In this document: piece by piece, positions 36,228-44,128 of the stretch
Layout of the letters: every line of letters begins with the position of its first letter
Numbering within the stretch: position 1 is the stretch's first letter
Source of the DNA: CAVSWT01 sp963782985
GTDB taxonomy: Bacteria; Bacteroidota; Ignavibacteria; Ignavibacteriales; Ignavibacteriaceae
NCBI GenBank assembly: GCA_963782985.1
Contig: CAWALU010000018.1
Span: 1 to 64,000 of the forward strand
Direction of reading: 5' to 3'
Length of the DNA: 64,000 nt
Made by a program: the position numbers and the translations under genes
Notes under the pieces: model-generated
The model's input: the letters and a program-made list of their open reading frames with translations, nothing else
What the model was told of the DNA's origin: nothing
Database searches by the model: none

Positions 36228-37529
36228 TCAATCCCGAATGATTGGTTGAAGATCTTTGTCTTTTAACTTTCTATAAATTCCTTCAACTAAAAAAGCCAAG
36301 CCAAACATCATTAATAGAAACCATATATTTGAAATTGATTGACCTACGGTTTTTATTATGAGAGATATTAAAGCGACAGTACAGGTAACTACGCCAAGAA
36401 TAGAAATCCATTTTTTTGATTTTGTTTCGGAAGATAGTTTAATATTGGCGGCATTAACGGCGGCGAAGATAACTAAAAAACCTGCGCTCCCCATAGTTGA
36501 AATTCTAGAAAGATCAAAAAAGTTGGCGACTATTAAAGTAAGTGAGGCGGAAATTAATAAACCTTCAATCGGCTTTTTCCAAATTTTCTTTTCCAATTGC
36601 TTTGGCAATTCGCGGTCTTTTGCCATAACAAAACTTACTTTAGCGGCGCCGTATAAAGTTGCATTTATGGCTGATGCGGTAGATAACATAGCTGCAATTG
36701 CTATCAGTGTAAAGCCGAACATTCCCAAGAATGGTTTAGCCGCGGCGGCAAGCGCATAATCTTTTGCTGAAACTATTTTGTCAATGGAAAGATTTCCAAC
36801 TGTAACTAACGAAACTAAAATGTATAGTGCTATTACAAATCCAACCGCAGAAAAATAAGCGCGGGGTAACGTCTTTTTAGGATTCTTTACATTGTCTGCG
36901 GTGTTTGCAATTAACTCAAATCCTTCGTACGCAACAAATATTATCATACCTCCAGCAAAAAGAGAGATAGGGTCCTTCCAAGAAGATGGCGCTATGCTGC
37001 TTGTATTTATGCTAACAATTCCAACAGCTACAAAAAAAATTAGGATTGCAATTTTTATAACGACGATATACTCTTCAGATTCTCCAACTATTTTTGCCCC
37101 TGAAATATTGAGTATCGTAAAAATAATTATTACAGAAGAAGTAAAAATATATTTCCAAAGTTCCTGTCCGCCATTCATTAAATTTGAACCATAACTTCCA
37201 AATGCAAATGCGTAAAGAGAAAGCATAATTATATAGCTAATCCACAAAAGTACGTTTAAGCTTCCGGTAAAATATCCGCCGCCAAATGCTTTGTTCAAAA
37301 ATTCTACCGTGCCGCCTTGACTTGGATATTTTAAAGATAGTTTTGTGTAAGAGTAAGAAGTTATTAATGCAATTATTCCCGCCAATAAAAAGGCAACGGG
37401 CGTGCCGCCTTCAGCCATTTGAACGGCAATTCCTAAAACAGCAAATATACCTCCTCCCACCATTCCCCCTATGCCTATTGCCACAACAGACCAATAACCG
37501 ATCGATCCGTTTTTTTCAGATTTACTCAT
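36228..37529 (-). CDS. APC-superfamily amino-acid permease
   Basis: The 433-residue protein has about 12 hydrophobic segments. The TM1 glycine motif IGIGGMVGGGIFAVLGIAV, the TM3 KYPSQGGTVEFL region and FEELI-like YEGFELIANTADNVKNPKKTLPRA motif core identify the APC group. It is a second, only distantly similar permease to the one at 30373. Its substrate is unknown. It lies upstream of the esterase gene on the same strand. Confidence 0.9.
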   Translation of the reverse strand: MSKSEKNGSIGYWSVVAIGIGGMVGGGIFAVLGIAVQMAEGGTPVAFLLAGIIALITSYSYTKLSLKYPSQGGTVEFLNKAFGGGYFTGSLNVLLWISYIIMLSLYAFAFGSYGSNLMNGGQELWKYIFTSSVIIIFTILNISGAKIVGESEEYIVVIKIAILIFFVAVGIVSINTSSIAPSSWKDPISLFAGGMIIFVAYEGFELIANTADNVKNPKKTLPRAYFSAVGFVIALYILVSLVTVGNLSIDKIVSAKDYALAAAAKPFLGMFGFTLIAIAAMLSTASAINATLYGAAKVSFVMAKDRELPKQLEKKIWKKPIEGLLISASLTLIVANFFDLSRISTMGSAGFLVIFAAVNAANIKLSSETKSKKWISILGVVTCTVALISLIIKTVGQSISNIWFLLMMFGLAFLVEGIYRKLKDKDLQPIIRD

Positions 37530-37712
37530 TGTATGAATTGTTTATTAAATCGAATTTTCAACAAATATAATAGATAGAACGAAACTTATTTATGTTTATC
37601 ATCAAAAATAATTATTCATTAAGTGACACATTTATATTTAATTAAATGGATTATTGTTCATATTTTTTTGATTTTAGAAGCAAGTTTTTTTTCAATTTTT
37701 TAGAGATATAGA

Positions 37713-38961
37713 ATGGCTGTAATTAAACCGTTTAAAGCGCTGCGACCCGCAAAAGAATCTGCGCCGTCAGTTGCCAGCGTGCCTTATGATGTGGTAAACC
37801 GTCAAGGAGGCAAAGGAATTGGCTGACAAAAATAATTTAAGTTTTTTAAAAGTCTCCCGCGCGGAAATTGAATTTGATGAATCTTTTAATCCTTACTCAA
37901 AAGAAGTTTACGACAAAGCAAAAGAAAATTTAAGTCTTCTAAAAAAAGAAGCTCCTTTATTAATTGACGACGCTTCTCATTTTTATCTTTATAGATTAAT
38001 AATGGATGGGCGTTCGCAAATAGGAATAGCTGCGGTTTTTTCAGTGGATGATTACGACAGCAATGTAATTTTAAAGCACGAAAAAACTCGCAAAGAAAAA
38101 GAAGACGATAGAACAAATCATATTGTTACAACCGAGGCGCAGACAGGTCCCGTATTTTTAACTTACAAAGGAACCGATGCGATAAATAAAATTGTTGAAG
38201 ACACGGTAAACAATGAAAAACCTATTTATGATTTTACTTCTGAAGATGGAATACAGCATACCGTTTGGATTTTACCCGATGAAAAAAATAATATAGTAAT
38301 AGATGAAATTGCTAAAACAAAAAATTTGTATATAGCGGATGGACACCATCGCGCGGCAAGCGCGGGCAGAGCGAGAAAAGTAAAGCAAGATTCAAATGCA
38401 AAACATATTGGAACGGAAGAATACAATTATTTTATTGCCGTACTTTTCCCTGCGGAACAATTAAAAATTTTACCTTACAACCGGGTGGTTTTTAATTTGA
38501 ATGGAAATTCCAAAGATGAATTTTTAGATAAAGTAAGTGAAAAATTTATCGTCGAAAAAACCTCTACTAAAGAACCGAAAGAAAGAGAAACTTTTTGTAT
38601 GTATTTAGATGGAGAATGGTTTACTTTAAAAGCGAGAGATTCTGTTCTCGCCAGCGGCAGCTTATCAAAATCAGTCGCTGAAACTTTAGATGTAAGCATA
38701 CTTCAGGATTTTTTACTCAATCCAATTTTAGGAATTGACGATCCGAGAACAAATAAAAATATTGATTTTGTGGGAGGAATAAGAGGAACAAAAGAACTTG
38801 AAAACCTCGTGGACGGCGGCAAGGCGGCAGTTGCGTTTTCTCTTTACCCCGTTTCCGTTCAAGATTTAATGAACATTTCTGATGCGGGAGAAATTATGCC
38901 GCCCAAATCAACCTGGTTTGAACCCAAATTGAGAGATGGTTTATTGATACATTTAATATGA
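37713..38961 (+). CDS. DUF1015-family protein, frameshifted near its N-terminus
   Basis: The N-terminus MAVIKPFKALRPAKESAPSVASVPYDVVN from ATG 37713 (in 15-residue pieces: MAVIKPFKALRPAKE) is typical of DUF1015. A single-base shift near 37803 moves the rest to the frame 37819-38961, which starts with ADKNNLSFLKVSRAEIEF. Together they form about 415 residues. Later features include TADGHHRAA-like IADGHHRAASAGRA and FVGGIRGTKELENLVDGG. DUF1015 proteins often sit beside serC or serA and may act in serine or phosphoserine metabolism. The HicB-like gene overlaps its stop by four bases (ATGA). Confidence 0.8.
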
Positions 38962-39212
38962 GAAGAGACAATATGAAAAAAGAATTTAATGTAATAATTG
39001 AGCAATACAACGAGGGATATTATATCGGCTCGGTGCCGTCTCTTAAAGGCTGTCATACGCAAGCAAAATCTTTGGATGAACTGATGGAGAGAATAAAAGA
39101 AGCTATGGAGCTTTGCTTGGAAGAGAGCGAAGAGGGAATCAGCTCTGATTTTATCGGAGTTCAAAAAGTTTATATGGATGTAACTAAAAGTGATCTTCAA
39201 AAACAAATCTGA
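38958..39212 (+). CDS. HicB-like antitoxin-fold protein without HicA
   Basis: The 84-residue protein has the HicB partial-RNase-H fold: FNVIIEQYNEGYYIGSVPSLKGCHTQAKSLDELMERI (in short form: E-x-Y-x-E-G-Y-Y...P-S-L-x-G-C-x-T-Q-A). There is no C-terminal DNA-binding domain and no hicA gene within the window, so its toxin partner is absent. It overlaps the DUF1015 stop by four bases, which suggests coupling and a role other than classic toxin-antitoxin. The second Met (38973) could be an alternative start. Confidence 0.75.
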   Translation: MRRDNMKKEFNVIIEQYNEGYYIGSVPSLKGCHTQAKSLDELMERIKEAMELCLEESEEGISSDFIGVQKVYMDVTKSDLQKQI

Positions 39213-39232
39213 AATAAACAGAACCAGGCTTT

Positions 39233-39268
39233 ACCACAAAGCCACGAAGAACACAGAGATTCACTAAG
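39233..39268. repeat. Dispersed CCGCAGAGAC-type intergenic repeat, copy 3
   Basis: ACCACAAAGCCACGAAGAAC followed by ACAGAGATTCAC resembles the copies at 34505 and 35287 and lies between the HicB-like and serC genes. Confidence 0.5.
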
Positions 39269-39306
39269 AAAATTTTTTTTAATAAATAAGAACAAGGGAT
39301 ATTATC

Positions 39307-40395
39307 ATGGAAAAAAGAATATATAATTTCAGCGCGGGTCCGGCAATACTTCCGGAAGACGTTTTAAAAGAAGCTCAGGAAAATTTATTTATGCTTCCCG
39401 GAGTGGGAATGTCAATTTTAGAAATTAGTCACCGCTCAAAAACTTTTGATAAAATTATAGCGGAAGCGAAAGACGGATTAAAATCTCTTTTGGATATAAG
39501 CGATGATTACGAAATTTTATTTTTGCAAGGCGGCGCAAGTCTGCAATTTTCAATGGTTCCTTTAAATTTAATGCCGCCAAAAAATAAAGCGGATTATATC
39601 AATACCGGAAGCTGGTCAAAAAAAGCGATGAAAGAAGCAAAGCGGGTGGGCGCTGTAAATGTCGCCGCTTCAACTGAAGCTGAAAAATTTAACCGCATTC
39701 CCAAACAAAGCGAGCTTAAACTTGATGCGGACGCTTCGTACGTTCATTTTACTTCTAACAATACTATTTACGGAACGCAGTTTCAAAATGAACCGGAAGT
39801 TGGCGGAGCGCCATTGGTTTGCGACGCTTCTTCCGATATTCTTCATAAAAAAATCGACGTAAATAAGTACGCTTTAATATACGCCGGCGCTCAAAAAAAT
39901 ATTGGACCTTCGGGCGTTACTTTGGTTATAATTAAAAAAGATTTATTGGATAGAAGCCCTGATACGCTTCACACAATGTTAAATTATAAAACTCACGTTG
40001 AAAATAATTCTATGTACAACACTCCAAATACATTTGGAATTTATATCATCAACTTAGTTGCAAAATGGCTTAAGAAAAACGGCGGGTTAGATGCGATGTA
40101 TAAGTTGAATAAGGAAAAAGCCGGATTACTTTATAGTTGCATCGATGAAAGCGGAGGTTATTATAAAGGTCATGCTGAAAAAGACAGCCGTTCTATTATG
40201 AATGTAACTTTTAATCTTGCCACAGAGGAGCTTGAGAAAAAATTAATTGCCGAGGCGACTGCAGCCGGATTTGACGGAGTGAAGGGTCATCGTTCAGTTG
40301 GCGGACTTCGCGCTTCAATTTACAATGCTTTCCCTAAAAAAGGAGTTGAAGATTTGATTTCATTCATGAAAGATTTTCAATCAAAAAATTCATAA
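39307..40395 (+). CDS. serC: Phosphoserine aminotransferase
   Basis: The 362-residue class V PLP aminotransferase begins YNFSAGPAILPEDV, has FLQGGASLQFSMVPLNL and the Schiff-base lysine in IYAGAQKNIGPSGVT (around residue 198). GHRSVGGLRASIYNA near the C-terminus closes the active site. It makes phosphoserine from phosphohydroxypyruvate and glutamate, and phosphohydroxythreonine in pyridoxal synthesis. It follows DUF1015 and HicB-like genes; serA is not in the window. A ribosome site AAGGGATATTATC precedes ATG 39307. The lipoprotein gene follows 20 bases later. Confidence 0.97.
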   Translation: MEKRIYNFSAGPAILPEDVLKEAQENLFMLPGVGMSILEISHRSKTFDKIIAEAKDGLKSLLDISDDYEILFLQGGASLQFSMVPLNLMPPKNKADYINTGSWSKKAMKEAKRVGAVNVAASTEAEKFNRIPKQSELKLDADASYVHFTSNNTIYGTQFQNEPEVGGAPLVCDASSDILHKKIDVNKYALIYAGAQKNIGPSGVTLVIIKKDLLDRSPDTLHTMLNYKTHVENNSMYNTPNTFGIYIINLVAKWLKKNGGLDAMYKLNKEKAGLLYSCIDESGGYYKGHAEKDSRSIMNVTFNLATEELEKKLIAEATAAGFDGVKGHRSVGGLRASIYNAFPKKGVEDLISFMKDFQSKNS

Positions 40396-40415
40396 AATTA
40401 TTTTAAGAGGAAGCG

Positions 40416-40841
40416 ATGAAATATTTATTAATATCTTCTCTAACATTTTTGTTTTTGCTTTCTGCATGCTCAAAAAAAGATGAAACAAAATTGGAAGCGT
40501 ACAACACGGAAGCCTTCGCTTACGACACCGGCGCACAGTTTGAAGTTAATGCCACAACACGCGTAAAAGGTTTCGAACAAAAAGAAGAAAATAATAAATT
40601 CACCGCTTCGCTCGCTTATGAAATTCATTTAGTTAAGCCTGACGGCGACACTGTTAAATCGATGATTACCAGAGTAGAAGATAAAACCAACGATGAAAAA
40701 ATGATGGACGTTCCGCTGGAAGTTCAGTTCAATCTTGATTCAACTTACGCTGTTGGCAATTATAAATTAATTTTTGACGTGAAGGATGTAAATACTGACC
40801 AGCAGGCTTTTTCTTCAGCGGATTTTGATTTAAGCGAATAG
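40416..40841 (+). CDS. Lipoprotein of unknown function
   Basis: The 141-residue protein has a signal peptide with lipobox LSAC at residue 19, then an acidic, charge-rich domain with beta pattern: VNATTRVKGF, FTASLAYEIHLVKPDGDTV and LEVQFNLDSTYAVGNYKLIFDVKD. This looks like a small Ig-like lipoprotein; I do not recognise the family. It follows serC by 20 bases and may be co-transcribed, without an obvious functional link. Confidence 0.78.
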   Translation: MKYLLISSLTFLFLLSACSKKDETKLEAYNTEAFAYDTGAQFEVNATTRVKGFEQKEENNKFTASLAYEIHLVKPDGDTVKSMITRVEDKTNDEKMMDVPLEVQFNLDSTYAVGNYKLIFDVKDVNTDQQAFSSADFDLSE

Positions 40842-40933
40842 GAAAGTTTGTTGGGTTTGTTTTAAAAGTTCTTGAAAAATTTTAAGTAAGCTAATTTTTT
40901 TATGAAGCTTAAACTGAAAAGAAATATTTCAAT

Positions 40934-41311
40934 TTAAAAATATTTTTGCGGAATTGCTTTTCGGTTATTGTAGCCTTCATCCATTCCATGAAAATATTCT
41001 ATATTTTCTTCATCGCTTTTCCAGCATAAAAAAACTTCTTTGCCGTCAATGAATGAAGGAAAATCCACAAGTCCTATTGTAAAATTCCAATCCTTATAGA
41101 AGCAACCGATCTCTTCAAGTTCATTCATAAAGCCGTTTACGTCTTCAGCCATTTTTTTTATTACCGGATTTTCATCAACCCTGCCTTCAAAATCTTCCGC
41201 AATTAATCGCATCTCTTTTGTAGTTTCTAAGATATCCCGCACAATTGTTTTAACTAAAGGTAAAGTTTTATTTGCTTCTTCGGGAGTAAAAAATTTTGTT
41301 TCGGTTGTCAT
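40934..41311 (-). CDS. DUF2203-family protein
   Basis: The 125-residue protein shows the DUF2203 pattern: FFTPEEANKTLPLVKTIVRDI, a coiled segment, FMNELEEIGCFYKD and GLVDFPSFIDGKEVFLCWKSDE, ending in FHGMDEGYNNRK. The family has no known function. It is a single gene, convergent with the lipoprotein gene. Confidence 0.9.
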   Translation of the reverse strand: MTTETKFFTPEEANKTLPLVKTIVRDILETTKEMRLIAEDFEGRVDENPVIKKMAEDVNGFMNELEEIGCFYKDWNFTIGLVDFPSFIDGKEVFLCWKSDEENIEYFHGMDEGYNNRKAIPQKYF

Positions 41312-41554
41312 TTATTTTTTGCTTTCTAATTTTTTTTTGATTAGAAAAATAATCACATTTATAATGCTGACAAGATATAAATTTAATTATGAGTATTCAA
41401 TTGTATATGATTTGTCCCATAAATTGGTGCTAAGAAACAAAGCATTCAAATCTAAAATAAGTTAAAATCAAAATAATTATGCTTGCTTGTAAATTATAGA
41501 AACAATTATGCTGAAAATTTGTTTAATCTAATCTGAAAATTAAAATTTGCATTT

Positions 41555-42559
41555 ATGATTATTAGTCGAAATCTAAAAAAAATAACCGCCCTTCTGTTAT
41601 TAATTATTGCGGGAACTTATATAACAATTTTATTAACCAGCGATAATAGTTTTATAACCGGGTATAAAGAACCCAAAAGCGTTGCGCCGGTTTTTAGCTC
41701 AAGTCCGCTTGCCGTGGTGGGCGATTTGCAGCGGACTTCAGTTTATGAATTATTAATAGGCAGAGAGCAAAACGATGTTGAGCGCGGGAAAATTATAAAA
41801 AGTATAGCTGATCAAAATCCCGCCGCTTTGGTTATTCTTGGCGATTTGATTTTCGACGGCTCTGATAAAAATGATTGGCGATATTATGACAGCTTAATGG
41901 AACCGATTCATGAAAAAAGCATTCCTATTTTCCCCGTCATTGGCAACCACGAATATTGGGGAAACAACAAAGTGGCAATGCAAAATTTAAATGAGCGTTT
42001 TCCATTTTTTTTAACGCATCATTGGTACACTGAAATTTACGACAGCCTTGCTTTAATTTTTTTAGATTCAAATGAATCTGAAATGGGAGAGGACGGTTGG
42101 GAATTAGAGCGTAATTGGCTGAATACAACGGTAGATATTTTTGATACTTCCTCCGCTGTAAAAGGAATTATTATTTTTGATCATCATCCTCCGTTTACAA
42201 ATAGTTTGGTTACCGGCGACGAGATAAACGTGCAGAGTAATTTTTTGCCGGCGTATCTTCATTCCAACAAAACATTATTATTTATAAGCGGGCATGCGCA
42301 CACTTACGAAAGATTTTTTATTAAAGGGAAAATGTTTGTTGTTTCCGGCGGGGGCGGGGGACCCAGGGTTGACTTAAAAATTGGCGAAGACGAGCATAAA
42401 GATTTGTATGATTATAATTCGCCCCGCCCATTTAATTATTTATTAATTACGCGCGAACGGGATGGAATAAAAATCAAAGTCAAAGGCTTAAAAAAAGGGG
42501 AATCAAATTTTTTTGATATGGAAGAATTTAAATTGAAGTTTTTTGATAAAGGAAATTAG
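41555..42559 (+). CDS. Membrane-anchored metallophosphoesterase
   Basis: The 334-residue protein has one N-terminal membrane anchor (KKITALLLLIIAGTYI) and a calcineurin-like core. Metal motifs are VVGDLQRT (variant first motif), ILGDLIFDG, IGNHEYWG, FDHHPPF and SGHAHTYERF. A glycine-rich VVSGGGGGP follows. It should hydrolyse a phosphomonoester or diester outside the cytoplasm. The first motif (D-x-Q instead of D-x-H) may alter metal binding. Expected length is normal. It stands alone with a separate promoter region upstream. Confidence 0.88.
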   Translation: MIISRNLKKITALLLLIIAGTYITILLTSDNSFITGYKEPKSVAPVFSSSPLAVVGDLQRTSVYELLIGREQNDVERGKIIKSIADQNPAALVILGDLIFDGSDKNDWRYYDSLMEPIHEKSIPIFPVIGNHEYWGNNKVAMQNLNERFPFFLTHHWYTEIYDSLALIFLDSNESEMGEDGWELERNWLNTTVDIFDTSSAVKGIIIFDHHPPFTNSLVTGDEINVQSNFLPAYLHSNKTLLFISGHAHTYERFFIKGKMFVVSGGGGGPRVDLKIGEDEHKDLYDYNSPRPFNYLLITRERDGIKIKVKGLKKGESNFFDMEEFKLKFFDKGN

Positions 42560-42644
42560 AATCGTTTGCCGCGTTTTTGAATCTAATTTCTAAATAATCT
42601 ATAATTTTCTAATTCTAATTTTTCTAAATCAAACAAAGGAAATA

Positions 42645-43268
42645 ATGAAAATCGATATAAAAAACAGGCTACAATTTGCCGGCTTAACTTATAATGAATA
42701 CTTTGAATTAACCAAAAGTGAAGTTGAAAATACTAATATAGAACTTTTAAACGATGATGAAAAAGATTTATTCGAATACAAAAAACTTAATTTACAAAGA
42801 AGCTCAAGGATTCAAAAGCATTACACAATAAATGATGAATTAAAATCTTTAGTGGAAAATATTAATCCGCCGCAAACCTGGATGGTCATTACCGAAAATT
42901 GGTGCGGCGATTCAGCGCAGAATTTACCGTACATTAATGCAATTGCTTCTGAAAATTTAAACATAAATCTTAAAATTATTCTGCGTGATTCAAACCTGGA
43001 TATTATGGATGAGCATTTAACTAACGGAACCAGAAGTATTCCTATTTTAATTTCTTACGATGATAATGAAAATATTCTTTTTAAATGGGGACCGCGACCA
43101 AAAGCCGCTCAAGATTTAATGGATCAATTAAAAGAAGAGGGTTTATCTAAACCTGAAAAAATGGAGAAGCTTCATCTTTGGTACGGAAGAAATCGCGGAA
43201 AGGATATTGAAGCTGAATTCAAAGAAATAATGGAATGGCAAATTAAGCTGCAGGAAGAATTGATTTAG
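42645..43268 (+). CDS. Thioredoxin-fold protein with single active-site cysteine
   Basis: The 207-residue protein has a thioredoxin-like core: TWMVITENWCGDSAQNLPYINAI, then VILRDSNLDIMDEH-like LKIILRDSNLD and TRSIPILISYD with the cis-Pro. The active site reads W-C-G-D-S, so the second Cys of CGPC is serine. A similar monothiol form is common in a Bacteroidetes family of unknown role. An N-terminal helical segment of about 75 residues precedes the fold. It lies before a strong terminator. Confidence 0.85.
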   Translation: MKIDIKNRLQFAGLTYNEYFELTKSEVENTNIELLNDDEKDLFEYKKLNLQRSSRIQKHYTINDELKSLVENINPPQTWMVITENWCGDSAQNLPYINAIASENLNINLKIILRDSNLDIMDEHLTNGTRSIPILISYDDNENILFKWGPRPKAAQDLMDQLKEEGLSKPEKMEKLHLWYGRNRGKDIEAEFKEIMEWQIKLQEELI

Positions 43269-43298
43269 TATTTCATTATTTACTTTTTAAAACTAAAA

Positions 43299-43329
43299 AA
43301 GCCCGACACTCGCCGGGCTTCAGTTTTTT
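43299..43329 (+). terminator. Terminator between thioredoxin-like and rlpA genes
   Basis: AAGCCCG/CGGGCTT with an eight-base loop is followed by CAG and TTTTTT. It may serve both convergent genes. Confidence 0.85.
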
Positions 43330-43344
43330 AAATCTAATTTTATT

Positions 43345-43839
43345 TTAATTCAAAGTTACCACGGGAAAATTTACACCATCCAGGCTTACGCTTTCCACCT
43401 GTACTTTTTGCACGCCTTTGGCAAACAATCCTATTTCCAATGCGGCAGCTTTCGATAAATCTAACTGTCTGCCCGCAATATAAGGTCCTCTATCATTAAT
43501 TCTAACAATTACAGAGCGTTCATTTTTAGGATTAGTAATCCTTAAAAGCGTACCAAATTTTAACTTTTTATGAGCAGCCGTAAACGCCATTTGATCGTAA
43601 ATTTCGCCGTTGGCGGTTAATTTTCCATGAAATTTTGGACCGTACCACGAGGCAGTCCATTTTCCTTCGTCAGTATAATTTATAATTGAATTGTCCAATG
43701 CTACATCTTCCTCATTAACCGATGATGTAATATCCTCATTAGCGCTTGCTTCATTAACTTTTGTCTCTTCATTAATAATCGTAAATCCTACTAGCGCAAT
43801 CATAACAAGGATATATAAAGCCCTCGTTAATGACTTCAA
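43345..43839 (-). CDS. rlpA: RlpA-like septal ring lytic transglycosylase
   Basis: The 164-residue protein starts at TTG 43839 with a good AGAGG ribosome site. It has an N-terminal membrane/signal segment and a double-psi beta-barrel domain: ASWYGPKFHGKLTANGEIYD, AAHKKLKFGTLLRITN, VRINDRGPYI and RQLDLSKAAA. These are the RlpA signatures, including the Asp of NDRGP. RlpA proteins cleave glycan strands lacking stem peptides at the septum. There is no SPOR domain here, so septal targeting may be weaker. The C-terminal 20 residues form a short beta tail. Confidence 0.93.
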   Translation of the reverse strand: MKSLTRALYILVMIALVGFTIINEETKVNEASANEDITSSVNEEDVALDNSIINYTDEGKWTASWYGPKFHGKLTANGEIYDQMAFTAAHKKLKFGTLLRITNPKNERSVIVRINDRGPYIAGRQLDLSKAAALEIGLFAKGVQKVQVESVSLDGVNFPVVTLN

Positions 43840-44128
43840 TAGTTACCTCTTTTTGTTTGTTATTGTAAAATGACATTATCAAGTTAAAGTCCCAAGGATG
43901 GAATATCAATAAAGCAGTTCACACAAGTAGGCTATTATGATAAAGAGCAAATAATCGACTATAATGGTGTTTAAGTCGAATAAAAGAAAATAAGGGTAGA
44001 TTTAATTAAAAATTATCAATATTTATCACTTAAAGTTATAAAGAATTTTTATTTTAACTGAAGAGGCCAAAATATATTGGCACTTTTTAACTTCGCTTCT
44101 GTATAAGCCAAAACAAATGGGAGCTATT

